Position numbers and translations under genes: made by a program
In this document: positions 35,680-43,189 of the stretch, piece by piece
How positions within the stretch are numbered: position 1 is the first letter of the stretch
How the letters are laid out: every line of letters starts with the position of its first letter
NCBI GenBank assembly: GCA_963781785.1
Contig: CAWAHD010000002.1
Location: forward strand, 744,001-808,000
Direction of reading: 5' to 3'
DNA from: CAWAHD01 sp963781785
GTDB lineage: Bacteria > Planctomycetota > Planctomycetia > Isosphaerales > Isosphaeraceae
Length of the DNA stretch: 64,000 nucleotides
The notes under the pieces: model-generated
Database searches by the model: none
Told to the model about the DNA's origin: nothing
The model's input: the letters and a program-made list of their open reading frames with translations, nothing else

Positions 35680-35944
35680 GTTGCCTGAACACTTTCCGCT
35701 GCAACTCCTGCCATTCCGCCTCTTGAGCCTGCATGCGCCGTTCGATCTCAGCTCGCCGGGGAGAGTTGTGCACCATGTTCATGCCAATCTCCATGAGTTC
35801 CGCGATCTGGTTCCAGCGCTCCTCCGGTGACAGTCTACGGAATTCCTCGGCGCGGGCGTGGGCCTCTACGGCCCGTTCGGGAAACTGCAACGGCAACCCT
35901 GTCGCGGGATCGACGACGTCATCCACGTTGATTCCCTCCTTCAA
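35669..35944 (-). CDS. Small partner of the nucleotidyltransferase-like protein
   Basis: 91 residues, strongly charged and helical: GINVDDVVDPATGLPLQFPE at the N-terminus, then HARAEEFRRLSPEERWNQIA and a C-terminal helix RRAEIERRMQAQEAEWQELQ. The PEERWNQIAELMEIGM segment resembles small proteins encoded upstream of DUF6036/AbiEii-like genes in planctomycetes. It overlaps the downstream gene by 11 bp. A role as antitoxin or regulator is an inference from order and size. Confidence 0.68.
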   Translation of the reverse strand: MKEGINVDDVVDPATGLPLQFPERAVEAHARAEEFRRLSPEERWNQIAELMEIGMNMVHNSPRRAEIERRMQAQEAEWQELQRKVFRQHGA

Positions 35945-36234
35945 CCGCTCGACACCAACCCGAGGTCTCGATTCTCCGGTGATGGCTTTGTAACACGTCG
36001 ATCGCCAAACGGTGAAGACGGTCGTACAGCGCGGATTCGAATACCTCGAAGCGTGGCCACTTGAATGTTACCGCAGAGAACTCGCCGAAGGCCAGCCGCC
36101 CAGCGCCCAATACCGGTCAAAAAAATTGCTCAATAGCCGTCTTGTCGCCGTGAAGACTGACATGACCGCGGACTACCCACAGGCTGGGTCTACACCCGGC
36201 AACGCTTGCCGGGATGGAGCCGAGAGGTCACAAA
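35945..36234. other. Intergenic region
   Basis: About 290 bases. One weak minus-strand frame (FKWPRFEVFESALYDRLHRL) may be a remnant. A hairpin lies at 36195-36213. Nothing else is supported. Confidence 0.4.
36195..36213 (-). terminator. Hairpin downstream of the 36.2-36.8 kb gene
   Basis: CCCGGCAACGCTTGCCGGG forms an 8-bp stem. It lies 20-40 bases after that gene's stop, but no U-run follows, so it may be a repeat rather than an intrinsic terminator. Confidence 0.35.
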
Positions 36235-36777
36235 CTACGTTCCAAGCTGTGCTCTCAGCGTCGCCTTGAAGGCGATGAGTTTTCTCAGAACGTCCTCGTC
36301 GCCGTCGTTCTTAGCCTGCGTGACCATTTGCTCGACGAAATCGATATCGGCTCGCAGGTTTGCACGGTTCTTCGTTTCCGCGATCATTTCGTCGGTCGCC
36401 ACATCGTCGCCATGATCGATCTCTTCGAAGGCGTCGTCGGAAGAACCTCCGCGGACAAGCCAGGTGACGAATTTGGCGATCGCCAATCCCGCGAGGATGC
36501 CACCGACAGTTCCGCCGACAAAACCGTGGAAAAGATAAATCATCCCGGGATTCCCGCAGACCAACTCGTCAGGTGACCGGGCCAGCTCCGCCGCGACCTC
36601 TCGGTTCCAGAGAGCCATCGACAAAAAGATGCCCAAAGCCACACCGATCAATGGCATGGGTGCGGCACAGACCCAGGCGATCCATGGTTCCTGATGCCGG
36701 CGGCGCCCGCCGCCTCGGGTTTGACGACTCGGCTTCGCGCCTGCTCCGGGGTGTTCGTGGTCTCGGGCCATATGCAA
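36235..36777 (-). CDS. Membrane protein of unknown function
   Basis: 180 residues: a basic N-terminus (RQTRGGGRRRHQEPW), two membrane helices (WVCAAPMPLIGVALGIFLSM and FHGFVGGTVGGILAGLAIAK), and a soluble acidic C-terminal helical part (residues about 110-178). AGGGG lies about 6 bases before ATG 36777. Family not recognised. Both neighbours point in ways that make it a single-gene unit. Confidence 0.68.
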   Translation of the reverse strand: MHMARDHEHPGAGAKPSRQTRGGGRRRHQEPWIAWVCAAPMPLIGVALGIFLSMALWNREVAAELARSPDELVCGNPGMIYLFHGFVGGTVGGILAGLAIAKFVTWLVRGGSSDDAFEEIDHGDDVATDEMIAETKNRANLRADIDFVEQMVTQAKNDGDEDVLRKLIAFKATLRAQLGT

Positions 36778-37047
36778 CCCCTGTCGAATCCGGCCTCGCG
36801 TTCACCGTCGCGGTTTTCTGCATCGTCACGCGCGTGACTGGCGGCGTCAACGAAAGATACAAGGAGCGGCGACGCGTTGCGCGCACTCGAAGAAACAACG
36901 CGCGGAGATCGACTGCGGCCGCGGCTGATGTCGCGATCCCACGTTCACCTTTGTGACCGGCCGTCGTATGATGGCGGAGCGGCCGGGCCTCGAACCTGGA
37001 TCGCGGCAGTTTCCGCGCGAAATGTGCAAGTCTGTGAGAGAATTTCT

Positions 37048-37233
37048 GTGTTGACCGAGCCACCTGAAAAGAATGGAATCCGGATCACCGGCCGCCGTCC
37101 GCTCACGGTCACGGCCCTCGGTGCGACTCGCGAGCAAGCTCTGGCTCGGCTTCGCGAGGCCATCGTTCGGCGAATGGCGGAGGGATCGGTTCTCGTGCCG
37201 TTGGATATCGAAAGGACCGAGGATCATCCGTAG
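37048..37233 (+). CDS. Small protein with a HicB-like antitoxin pattern
   Basis: 61 residues from GTG 37048, which has GAGAG about 8 bases before it: TEPPEKNGIRITGRRPLTVT, then LGATREQALARLREAIVRRM and a short tail. A strand plus a helix with GATREQALARLREAI recalls the partial RNase-H fold of HicB-like or DUF1902 small antitoxins, but no toxin gene is next to it. The stop codon TAG belongs to the palindromic element that starts at once after it. Confidence 0.5.
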   Translation: MLTEPPEKNGIRITGRRPLTVTALGATREQALARLREAIVRRMAEGSVLVPLDIERTEDHP

Positions 37234-37339
37234 TGATTCGTCAATCTTCGATTGGGGGGTCGGAGGATTGGAGACCTTCGGTCGCGCCCTGGGCGGGGTC
37301 GGGAGACCCGCGCCCAACAGGAAGATTGACGGGTCACTA
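37231..37339. repeat. Hairpin MITE-like element, copy A
   Basis: An 82-base core (37238-37319) is identical to 44570-44651. It is bounded by inverted ends CGTCAATCTT (37239) and AAGATTGACG (to 37331), extended by TAGTGA and TCACTA outside. The first TAG is the stop codon of the preceding gene. Confidence 0.88.
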
Positions 37340-37422
37340 GACGGCGGTTGCAGGGCTGCTCCCCTACAAACCCTGTTCGGCGAGCGGCCATCCTTGGTGC
37401 TGGGATGGGCTGCAACCGGATG

Positions 37423-37665
37423 TCAGGCTTTGCGCCGCTTGCCACCGCCGTTGGCGGCGCGCTTGATCTCCAGATCGGTCACCAGCAGCAGATCTACGAT
37501 GTTCAGCGTATCATCCGGCTGGGCCACGACGACCGTGCGACCACTCGGGACGGTCATGACGAACTCCCGATGATGCACCGGGATCTCCCGACCGTCAGCG
37601 AGGTGGATAACGAAGGGACGGAAGGGTTGAGCGTTAGAAAGGGCTCGTAGGTGGTCGATGGTCAT
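37423..37665 (-). CDS. Conserved small planctomycete protein
   Basis: 80 residues: MTIDHLRALSNAQPFRPFVI, HLADGREIPVHHREFVMTVP, SGRTVVVAQPDDTLNIVDLL, and a basic tail. I know this pattern (short beta-rich protein with QPFRPF and HPEF) as a frequent uncharacterised family in planctomycetes. It may bind nucleic acid through its basic tail, but nothing is established. Stands alone at the start of the accessory gene block. Confidence 0.75.
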   Translation of the reverse strand: MTIDHLRALSNAQPFRPFVIHLADGREIPVHHREFVMTVPSGRTVVVAQPDDTLNIVDLLLVTDLEIKRAANGGGKRRKA

Positions 37666-37788
37666 CGAAGCGATCCCGGGCTGAGGAGGCGGGCATCGAC
37701 TCGGCTCAGCGGCACACCGCGTGCGGCCTGTACCTCGATGACACCATAAACCTTTTGTGCTGCGGCCAGCATACGGACTAAAGCGCAG

Positions 37789-38280
37789 TTAGCCCTCGAA
37801 GCCCTGGATCTTGATCTCGCCGATCGGCGTGCCGGACGGAAGGTCTTTGACCTGGCGATGAATCTGGCCCAGGATCCCGAAATGCACGTCAAGGTCGGTG
37901 GGCTCGAGGTTGCCCGGTTCCGTCTCGCCCCCGAGGACCGGCGGAACCTTGTACCCGAAGCACTGTCCCGGCTTGAGCAGTTTGCCCTGAGTGAGGATGT
38001 CTCCGACGAGTTGAGGGACGAACCAAACGGCGGCGTTGTCGGGCTGAACCATGATCTGCTTGAACTCGTCGGCACTCCTGGCGACTCGGGTCAGCCTCCC
38101 CCACCCGGCATCGAGCCAGAAGATGCTGCCGTCGTCGTCATGGCGCAGGAACAGGTCCCCCAGGGCGCTGATGACCACGGGGTGGAACGACTCATCGACC
38201 AGCCACCGCCACTCCGTGAGGAGGCCTTCGAGATCCACACCGTCCGGGCTGACGGTGAGTTCATTCCAGGTAATTCGCAA
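37789..38280 (-). CDS. Tdi1/DUF1851-like immunity protein
   Basis: 163 residues. WRWLVDESFHPVVISALGDL, FLRHDDDGSIFWLDAGWGRL and the C-terminal KLLKPGQCFGYKVPPVLGGE then FGILGQIHRQV match the GAD-like/DUF1851 layout seen in the T6SS immunity protein Tdi1 and in polymorphic-toxin immunity proteins. A second protein of the same layout lies at 42386-42859. No cognate toxin is beside it. Orphan immunity genes are common in such islands; a different, housekeeping role cannot be excluded. Confidence 0.7.
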   Translation of the reverse strand: MRITWNELTVSPDGVDLEGLLTEWRWLVDESFHPVVISALGDLFLRHDDDGSIFWLDAGWGRLTRVARSADEFKQIMVQPDNAAVWFVPQLVGDILTQGKLLKPGQCFGYKVPPVLGGETEPGNLEPTDLDVHFGILGQIHRQVKDLPSGTPIGEIKIQGFEG

Positions 38281-38373
38281 GGGTTTGTCCTCCAGTGCCT
38301 GACGGCTTGCGGGTCAGCGGCGACGGCCGCGAAACCGATGGTCTGCGCTGAAGCCGAGGGTCAGGCCAGGTAT

Positions 38374-38736
38374 TCATTGTGGATTTTCAATGACTGTCTC
38401 CACGTTGCGACGGACATCGACGGGTGCGAGGTCGTAGCCGATCGCTCGCTTGCCACTCCAGTTAACGCCGACATTGATCCCGCTGCTTTCGAGTTCCGGG
38501 AGCCACTCCCTGCAGAACTCGTCCCACGAAACCTGTACCGGCGTGAAGCCTGCGTACGCTGGGACCGTCTTGATGATTCGCTCAGCACGAGAGCGGGAGG
38601 ACCAGAATGGTTGGGCGCGCCGACTCTCGGAACCGCGCGGCGCTGGAAAACCGCCCTCATCTCGAATCGTCCAGAGGAGCCGTGTGGCCGCGACTTGTCG
38701 ATAGAACGCCCAAGCCTGCGATGACGCCTGCGACAA
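38374..38736 (-). CDS. DUF2750-like protein
   Basis: 120 residues: AWAFYRQVAATRLLWTIRDE, PFWSSRSRAERIIKTVPAYA, VQVSWDEFCREWLPELESSG, then INVGVNWSGKRAIGYDLAPV. This is the DUF2750 pattern (a W...DEF...WLPxL...DGI...GVNW segment). DUF2750 proteins often occur among immunity-type genes such as SMI1/KNR4 and Tdi1-like proteins. It is the gene just upstream of the Tdi1-like one on the same strand, 94 bp away. Confidence 0.75.
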   Translation of the reverse strand: MSQASSQAWAFYRQVAATRLLWTIRDEGGFPAPRGSESRRAQPFWSSRSRAERIIKTVPAYAGFTPVQVSWDEFCREWLPELESSGINVGVNWSGKRAIGYDLAPVDVRRNVETVIENPQ

Positions 38737-38842
38737 TCAGTCCTCCCGGCCTAACGACCAATCTCAGCGACCCGAAACGGCAATATGACCTGAGACGACA
38801 CCAGAAAGCGATGCGGCAGGCCGGGGCCTACGCAGCCGTTGG

Positions 38843-39379
38843 TCAGGCCGGCCGCCCGCTATGGACGTCGATGCGGGACACGGTCCCCATGACGTCTACC
38901 GCGACGACAACCCCCGTGACGCTGTACTCCCACGGCGGCTCGACGAAGCGCGACCAGAGCTTGTGGCCGCTCAGGTCCCAGGCGGCGAGCTCCAACTCGG
39001 CCGCCATGAGGACAACCCGCTCGTGCCTGCTCCAGGACCAGAACCCGCAGTCTGTGTGATCTTCCCATAAACGGGCCGGCCCTGACAGGTCGTAGCCCAA
39101 CAGCCGAGTGCCCGCGCCGATGAACAGCCGATGGACTTCGGGAACCAGCAGCACACCAGGGACGAAGCCGAACCCGGCGGGCGAGTAGCGCTGGATGACG
39201 ACGAGCGATGGCCACATCAGTGGTCGACCCACGCTCACGAAACAAACGGATGCGCCAGCGTCATCCGCGACGCCGAAGTCCTCGGCGAGTATGGCGCGCT
39301 GCTGATACTCGGATAGAAGGCCGGGGAGCCCATCCGCCTGGCAGCCGATCTCGTACTCGCCGACACTGACGCGGAACAT
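38843..39379 (-). CDS. Hypothetical beta-rich protein
   Basis: 178 residues, all soluble and strand-rich: FRVSVGEYEIGCQADG, LLVPEVHRLFIGAGTRLLGY, RHERVVLMAAELELAAWDLS, SVTGVVVAVDVMGTVSRIDV. The last three segments look like blades of a PQQ/WD-type propeller, though only about three fit. I do not recognise a named family. It sits among the immunity-like genes in the same orientation. Confidence 0.65.
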   Translation of the reverse strand: MFRVSVGEYEIGCQADGLPGLLSEYQQRAILAEDFGVADDAGASVCFVSVGRPLMWPSLVVIQRYSPAGFGFVPGVLLVPEVHRLFIGAGTRLLGYDLSGPARLWEDHTDCGFWSWSRHERVVLMAAELELAAWDLSGHKLWSRFVEPPWEYSVTGVVVAVDVMGTVSRIDVHSGRPA

Positions 39380-39447
39380 CCAAGGCCCTATTTCGCTCTA
39401 ACGCCGACGTTCAGCGGCCCGCGCAGCGGGTCCGCTTCATCCACCGG

Positions 39448-39642
39448 TCAGGCTCCGTTCGCTTCATTCAAGCCAAGTTGCCGGCGAATGATCGTACAGA
39501 GCGTCTCAGCCATCTCACTGTGCCGAGGAACCGGAGCCTGCCGTCCATTGGCTGGGTTGCGGTAGATGTCATGCCGCTTACCGTGGCGGGGGAGCACGCA
39601 TCCGGCCGTTTCCAGCTCGCGGACCAAAGCTCGTCGCTTCAC
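39448..39642 (-). CDS. hicA: HicA family mRNA interferase toxin, module 1
   Basis: 64 residues from GTG 39642, which overlaps the hicB stop (GTGA). VKRRALVRELETAGCVLPRH is the helical start, and GKRHDIYRNPANGRQAPVPR supplies the strand with the histidine that HicA toxins use for RNA cleavage (usually GSHhxy; here GKRHDIY). It ends TLCTIIRRQLGL. HicA-family toxins cut mRNA when not bound by HicB. The motif is slightly atypical at the residues before the histidine. Confidence 0.83.
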   Translation of the reverse strand: MKRRALVRELETAGCVLPRHGKRHDIYRNPANGRQAPVPRHSEMAETLCTIIRRQLGLNEANGA

Positions 39643-39845
39643 ACTTCCAGTTCCACTGGCAGCCGCTGCGCGGTGGCCGGGGCTGGTGGCCGATCCTGGG
39701 TGACGATGAGTTCGTACGCGTCCTGAATGTTCTCGTTGAGCTCGGCCAAGGTCTTGCCTTGGCTGAACACACCGGGCACCTCGATCAGGCGGCCCACGTA
39801 CCAACTTCCATCCCGCCAGTACTCGAGCGTGAACTGATGTCGCAT
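39639..39845 (-). CDS. hicB: HicB family antitoxin, module 1
   Basis: 68 residues from ATG 39845: RHQFTLEYWRDGSWYVGRLI, EVPGVFSQGKTLAELNENIQ, DAYELIVTQDRP. This is the partial RNase-H fold of HicB; no C-terminal DNA-binding helix-turn-helix is attached. It is encoded before the toxin, an order seen in many environmental hicBA pairs. Short antitoxins like this may rely on another domain for autoregulation. Confidence 0.85.
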   Translation of the reverse strand: MRHQFTLEYWRDGSWYVGRLIEVPGVFSQGKTLAELNENIQDAYELIVTQDRPPAPATAQRLPVELEV

Positions 39846-40006
39846 TGCGCGCCTCTGCGGTCGGATGCTGCCGTCACACCCCGTCGAACCAACATGATGA
39901 TAGCCAGTTGCGACGATGAGGACAACGCAGTCAGGCTCTGAGGCATTTCGACGACAAACGAACCAGCTCAGCGGGCAGGGTACCGACGAGACGGTGTTGG
40001 GCGGTC

Positions 40007-40228
40007 TCACACCTCAAATTCGCCCCGCGGCAATCCGGACTGGCGGATGATCGATCGCAGCGTTCCGATCCGTAGCTCGTTGTGATCGGGCACCGGAATC
40101 GTCGTGGTGCCATCGGGCGCCGCCCGCTGCATGACGATGTGACTGCCACGCTGGCGGACGCGGTTGAACCCATGCTTTTCCGGGATCGCGCAGGCTTCCT
40201 GCCCCGACAACACGCGAAGCTTACCCAC
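40007..40228 (-). CDS. hicA: HicA family mRNA interferase toxin, module 2
   Basis: 73 residues from GTG 40228, overlapping the upstream hicB by 8 bp. KLRVLSGQEACAIPEKHGFN, then RVRQRGSHIVMQRAAPDGTT with the canonical GSH, and IPVPDHNELRIGTLRSIIRQ. All features of an active HicA are present. It differs clearly in sequence from module 1, so the two pairs are not a recent duplication. Confidence 0.9.
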   Translation of the reverse strand: MGKLRVLSGQEACAIPEKHGFNRVRQRGSHIVMQRAAPDGTTTIPVPDHNELRIGTLRSIIRQSGLPRGEFEV

Positions 40229-40442
40229 ACGCCACCTCAACCTGCGTGACGAATACCTCCTCGCCCAGGCGTTCCTGGACTTCTGCGGGGGGCGCACATT
40301 CAAAGAACAGCTCAAGCGCCTCGCGAAGGTTGTCCCGGGCCCCCTCAACGGTATCTCCTTGACTCGCGACATCCAGTTCGGGGCAGAGGGCGACAAACCC
40401 AGCCCCTTCGCGACGGATAACGGCCGTCAGTCGCTTGCTCAT
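40221..40442 (-). CDS. hicB: HicB family antitoxin, module 2
   Basis: 73 residues from ATG 40442, with GGGAGGG about 6 bases before it. MSKRLTAVIRREGAGFVALC, PELDVASQGDTVEGARDNLR, EALELFFECAPPAEVQERLG. Typical small HicB with the conserved CPELDVASQG segment. It precedes and overlaps its toxin gene. Confidence 0.9.
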   Translation of the reverse strand: MSKRLTAVIRREGAGFVALCPELDVASQGDTVEGARDNLREALELFFECAPPAEVQERLGEEVFVTQVEVACG

Positions 40443-40646
40443 ATTCCCTCCCATGAATCTCTGTCTTGGCAGCCCGATGCGCTCTCGGCGGCTTCGCTCA
40501 CGCCTCCAACGCACGATTCCGCAGGAAGCCACCACACCGCACATTGTAGCGGTTGGCCGACAGGTGCGTCAGCATAACTTCGTCGGGCGCAGTCCGCCTG
40601 GATCAGCGGCATGATGGCGAAGAGCGCCTCACACCGCCCCACGGTC

Positions 40647-40910
40647 TCACCGTGCGACGCCGTGCGGAGGACCGCCGTCTTTCGGATCAGAGCGGCCCGT
40701 GCGTTCGCCGCCAGCATTCATGACGTCGCGGCGATTGCCTTCGATCGCAAGGTGCACGGGGATGATGATCACCAGAGAGGCCCATAGGACGGCGGCCACC
40801 ACGTCTTGATCGTGGCGGTTCGCGGCGAAAACGCCCAGGACAACTCCAAGGATGGCGATGCCGCTCATCGCGCGAAGGATCGTGAGCTGGTTCCTCTGTC
40901 GGTGCGACAT
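40647..40910 (-). CDS. Small two-helix membrane protein
   Basis: 87 residues from ATG 40910, with GGAGATC 4 bases upstream: SHRQRNQLTILRAMSGIAIL begins the first helix (to about residue 32), and VVAAVLWASLVIIIPVHLAI is the second. A polar tail follows. No family recognised. Two-helix proteins of this type are widespread and mostly uncharacterised. Confidence 0.6.
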   Translation of the reverse strand: MSHRQRNQLTILRAMSGIAILGVVLGVFAANRHDQDVVAAVLWASLVIIIPVHLAIEGNRRDVMNAGGERTGRSDPKDGGPPHGVAR

Positions 40911-40986
40911 GGGATCTCCAATTGAGGCAGAGGCAAGGAGTTGCGATTCCACGGTGCCACGGCGGGCGGCACTGGTGACCATTTCT

Positions 40987-41018
40987 GGGTGCCACTGGTC
41001 GTACCCGACCAGTGTTTT
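40987..41018. repeat. REP-like palindrome, left copy
   Basis: Contains CACTGGTCGTACCCGACCAG with its own stem ACTGGTCG/CGACCAGT. An inverted copy (27 of 32 positions) is at 41196-41227, with a rayT relic between them. Confidence 0.8.
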
Positions 41019-41130
41019 CATTCCTTTCGTCGTTCGTGAGGAGTGGAATCCGTCGATAGCATGAGAAAGTCAACTCGTGGCGATCACCGGGCTCATGGAA
41101 TCGCTTGACGGTCTTAGGGTGGCCGCTCAT
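41011..41130 (-). pseudogene. REP-associated tyrosine transposase (RayT) N-terminal relic
   Basis: About 40 residues from ATG 41130: MSGHPKTVKRFHEPGDRHEL then TFSCYRRIPLLTND match the first residues of RayT/IS200-like Y1 transposases in planctomycetes. After that the coding sequence ends inside a REP-like palindrome. The histidine pair and catalytic tyrosine that should follow are gone, so it is dead. It lies exactly between two inverted REP-like repeats. Confidence 0.72.
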
Positions 41131-41195
41131 GGCCGCTCAGTGTAACCCGACAATCGCCCTCGGGCAATGACCGGAGGTCGTCGGTCCTCCCGCCA

Positions 41196-41227
41196 AGAGC
41201 ACTGGTCGAGTACGACCAGTGGCACCC
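41196..41227. repeat. REP-like palindrome, right copy
   Basis: Contains CACTGGTCGAGTACGACCAG; the reverse complement of the repeat at 40987-41018 with five differences. Confidence 0.8.
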
Positions 41228-41642
41228 AAGAATGATCACCAGTGCCAGCCACCTGGACGAGGGACCGCGACACAGGTCCCTTTCTGCATTCGGGTTTTCA
41301 CTGATCCAACGGTGTTGGGGTCAGGGGGGGCGGACCGCGCACGACGAGCTAGCTGCGCCTTGTGCGCAGGGGCCAAGAGGACGGGGCCGGACGCTTGAGA
41401 ATCGACGAATCCAAAGCGTGTGACGGCGTTGTGGCTGGCGGTGCCACGACCGCCCGCCCTAACCCCCCCTTCGCAAGGGGGGGGAAAAGCCGGCGCACAA
41501 AACCGGAGGGAACGCGCCACTTGCGAGGATGCAGGTTTTCAACACCCCACCCTTACCCCCCATCCGCAAGTGGGGAAGAGACGGCGCACAAGACCGGAGG
41601 GAACGCGCCAGTTGCGAGGATCCAAGTTTCCAGCACCCCAGG
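41228..41642. other. Intergenic region with tandem repeats
   Basis: No gene supported. The right half is filled by a GC-rich tandem repeat, listed separately. The left part (near 41262-41300) may hold a degenerate third copy. Confidence 0.45.
41463..41640. repeat. Two tandem 91-bp units, each led by a C/G-run hairpin
   Basis: CGGCGCACAA recurs at 41491 and 41582 (period 91) followed in both by ACCGGAGGGAACGCGCCA and TTGCGAGGAT. The first unit is led by a perfect stem CCCCCCCTT/AAGGGGGGG; the second by an imperfect one (CCCCCATCCGCAAGTGGGG). Confidence 0.8.
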
Positions 41643-42321
41643 TCAGGCCCCTTCGCCGAGCCAACCCGAACGAGTCTCGCCCCGCTGGTTTGCCTGCCAG
41701 TACCTGCCTGAACTCGGGTCGAGGCACGTCAGCCAGCCGCCGCCGTACACCCACGTATCGATGCAGACGGCATGACCGACGCTCCGGGGCTTTCCCGACC
41801 TCTGGGAGGTATGACCACAGACCATCACTTTGCCGGATTCGTGGGGCGGCGGATCAACGAATGACTCCCAGTACAGCATGAAATCGGGCTGCGCCTCGAG
41901 CGGATAATCTGGGTACGCATTCGCATGGACGAAGAAATGCGTTTCGGTCTCGAACCAGCCCCGTGTCTCTTCCTCCAGGAAACGCCAGTGCGACTCGGGA
42001 ACGTCCGCAAGCCGGCCGCTCTTGCTCGATTCAGCGTATGAGGCCAGTGTCGCGTCCCCTCCGCATTCGATCCACCGCCTGCAGGCTTCTGTGTCCTGTC
42101 TGGCTTCCAGCATCATCAGCTCGTGGTTGCCTCGCAGAGCGACCAGCTTTCCCTGCCGCCCAAAGGCGATGAGCCAATCGAGTACGGCACGAATCGGGCC
42201 CGCGATTCACGTAATCGCCCAGCGTGATCACGATATCGTCGGGGCCGAACGGCACAGACGCGGCCAGCGTCGTCAGCGCCCTGAAGCAGCCGTGGATGTC
42301 GCCGACCGCAAGATATCTCAC
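41643..42321 (-). CDS. Serine/threonine phosphatase-like metallophosphoesterase, one frameshift
   Basis: GTG 42321 starts VRYLAVGDIHGCFRALTTLA (metal motif GDIHG); GDDIV-type IVITLGDYVNRGPDS gives the second motif (GDxxxRG). After a shift near 42190 the second frame continues with the NHE-type motif region just before MMLEARQDTEACRRWIECGG, then FFVHANAYPDYPLEAQ and VMVCGHTSQRSGKPRSVG. Metal-binding His and Asp are all present across the two frames. About 225 residues, the size of bacterial PP2A-like phosphatases. The shift is probably an indel error. Confidence 0.83.
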
Positions 42322-42385
42322 ACCAAGCCTCTCGTCTAACACCGCGCTCCAAAGGCCCGCTCCGCGGTTCCGCTGCAACCGAACA

Positions 42386-42859
42386 TCAATCACCTTGCCC
42401 TGCTTCTGAGCCAAGGACCATCTGCACACAAATCGCTTGCCACGCCCCGATCTCCAGGACCATCACGAACCGGGTATCAACGTGATCACCGGCGAGCGGG
42501 TTCGGGCCTCCGAGCGCCGGATGCGCGACCAATCCGTAGCACTGGCCCGGGCCCGCGACTTTCCCCTCCTGATGGAGCTCTAACACCAGCGGCGAGAGCA
42601 GGTAGATCTCCTGCCACGAGCGATCGTTGACCTCGGCCACGAACTCGTCGTAGGCGTCGGCCACGCGCGACACTTCGCCGGTGAACACGTCGAGCATCTC
42701 AACGTGCCCCTCGGGCCGGCGGAGGAACCAGGTACCGAATTTGCTCATGAAGGCCGGGGCCACCCGGCCGTCGATCAGCGGCGACCACGGCACAATCCAC
42801 CGCTGAAAGTCGTCGGCAGAGATGTCATCGATCAGGAGATCGACCCAGGTGAGCTTCAC
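42386..42859 (-). CDS. Tdi1/DUF1851-like immunity protein, second copy
   Basis: 157 residues. GTG 42859 is chosen because GGAGG lies 6 bases upstream; a longer frame starts at 42886. SADDFQRWIVPWSPLIDGRV, FMSKFGTWFLRRPEGHVEML, EGKVAGPGQCYGLVAHPALG, then FVMVLEIGAWQAI follow the same plan as the protein at 37789 (WRWLVDE..., FLRHDDDG..., KPGQCFGYKVPPVLGG...). The two are divergent paralogues. It stands directly upstream of the metallophosphoesterase on the same strand. Confidence 0.65.
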   Translation of the reverse strand: MKLTWVDLLIDDISADDFQRWIVPWSPLIDGRVAPAFMSKFGTWFLRRPEGHVEMLDVFTGEVSRVADAYDEFVAEVNDRSWQEIYLLSPLVLELHQEGKVAGPGQCYGLVAHPALGGPNPLAGDHVDTRFVMVLEIGAWQAICVQMVLGSEAGQGD

Positions 42860-42989
42860 GGAGAACCTCCGACGCTTGACGACCAATCTCTGTATTTATT
42901 GACGGCTGGCCGGTTGCTTGCAAGCCGGGCCCAGCGGAGGACGGGCGAGCGACGTGTGGTATCCCCGGGACCCCAGGTGCAATTGATCG

Positions 42990-43137
42990 ACCCGTGATCT
43001 TGAAATCGCTCGAGGGAAACGGGAAGCTGATCGTGTGCTGGAACAAGGCCGAAGATCGACGATCCAAAAACTTCACCACGCGCTTGTCTCTCGGCTGCGG
43101 CACCGTACACGAAACGTATGAACGGATTCCCGACTGA
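42990..43137 (+). pseudogene. TIGR03067 C-terminal remnant
   Basis: A frame without start reads VILKSLEGNGKLIVCWNKAE, SKNFTTRLSLGCGTVHETYE then stop at 43137, the end of a TIGR03067 domain (GxxLxxCWN...RPxxFxTK...TxETYxR). It lies 52 bases before a complete triple-domain gene of the same family, so it may be the stump of an earlier copy. Confidence 0.7.
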
Positions 43138-43189
43138 TCGCCTGATTTCATACCGAGCTTACTTTACTTCGTTTCAGGGAGAAGGGTCC

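Noticed and set aside
36030..36045. GATTCGAATACC, resembling a tRNA T-loop
   Set aside because: No matching acceptor or anticodon stems could be built around it; likewise a similar match near 16570 lies inside coding sequence.
36847..37317. Minus-strand frames starting MGAGLPTPPRARPKVSN, also at 44374-44664
   Set aside because: Both are just the translation of the 82-base repeat; the similarity is due to the repeat, not a protein family.
41463..41640. Possible CRISPR-like array
   Set aside because: Only two units, period 91 with no variable spacers between short repeats, and no cas genes in the window.
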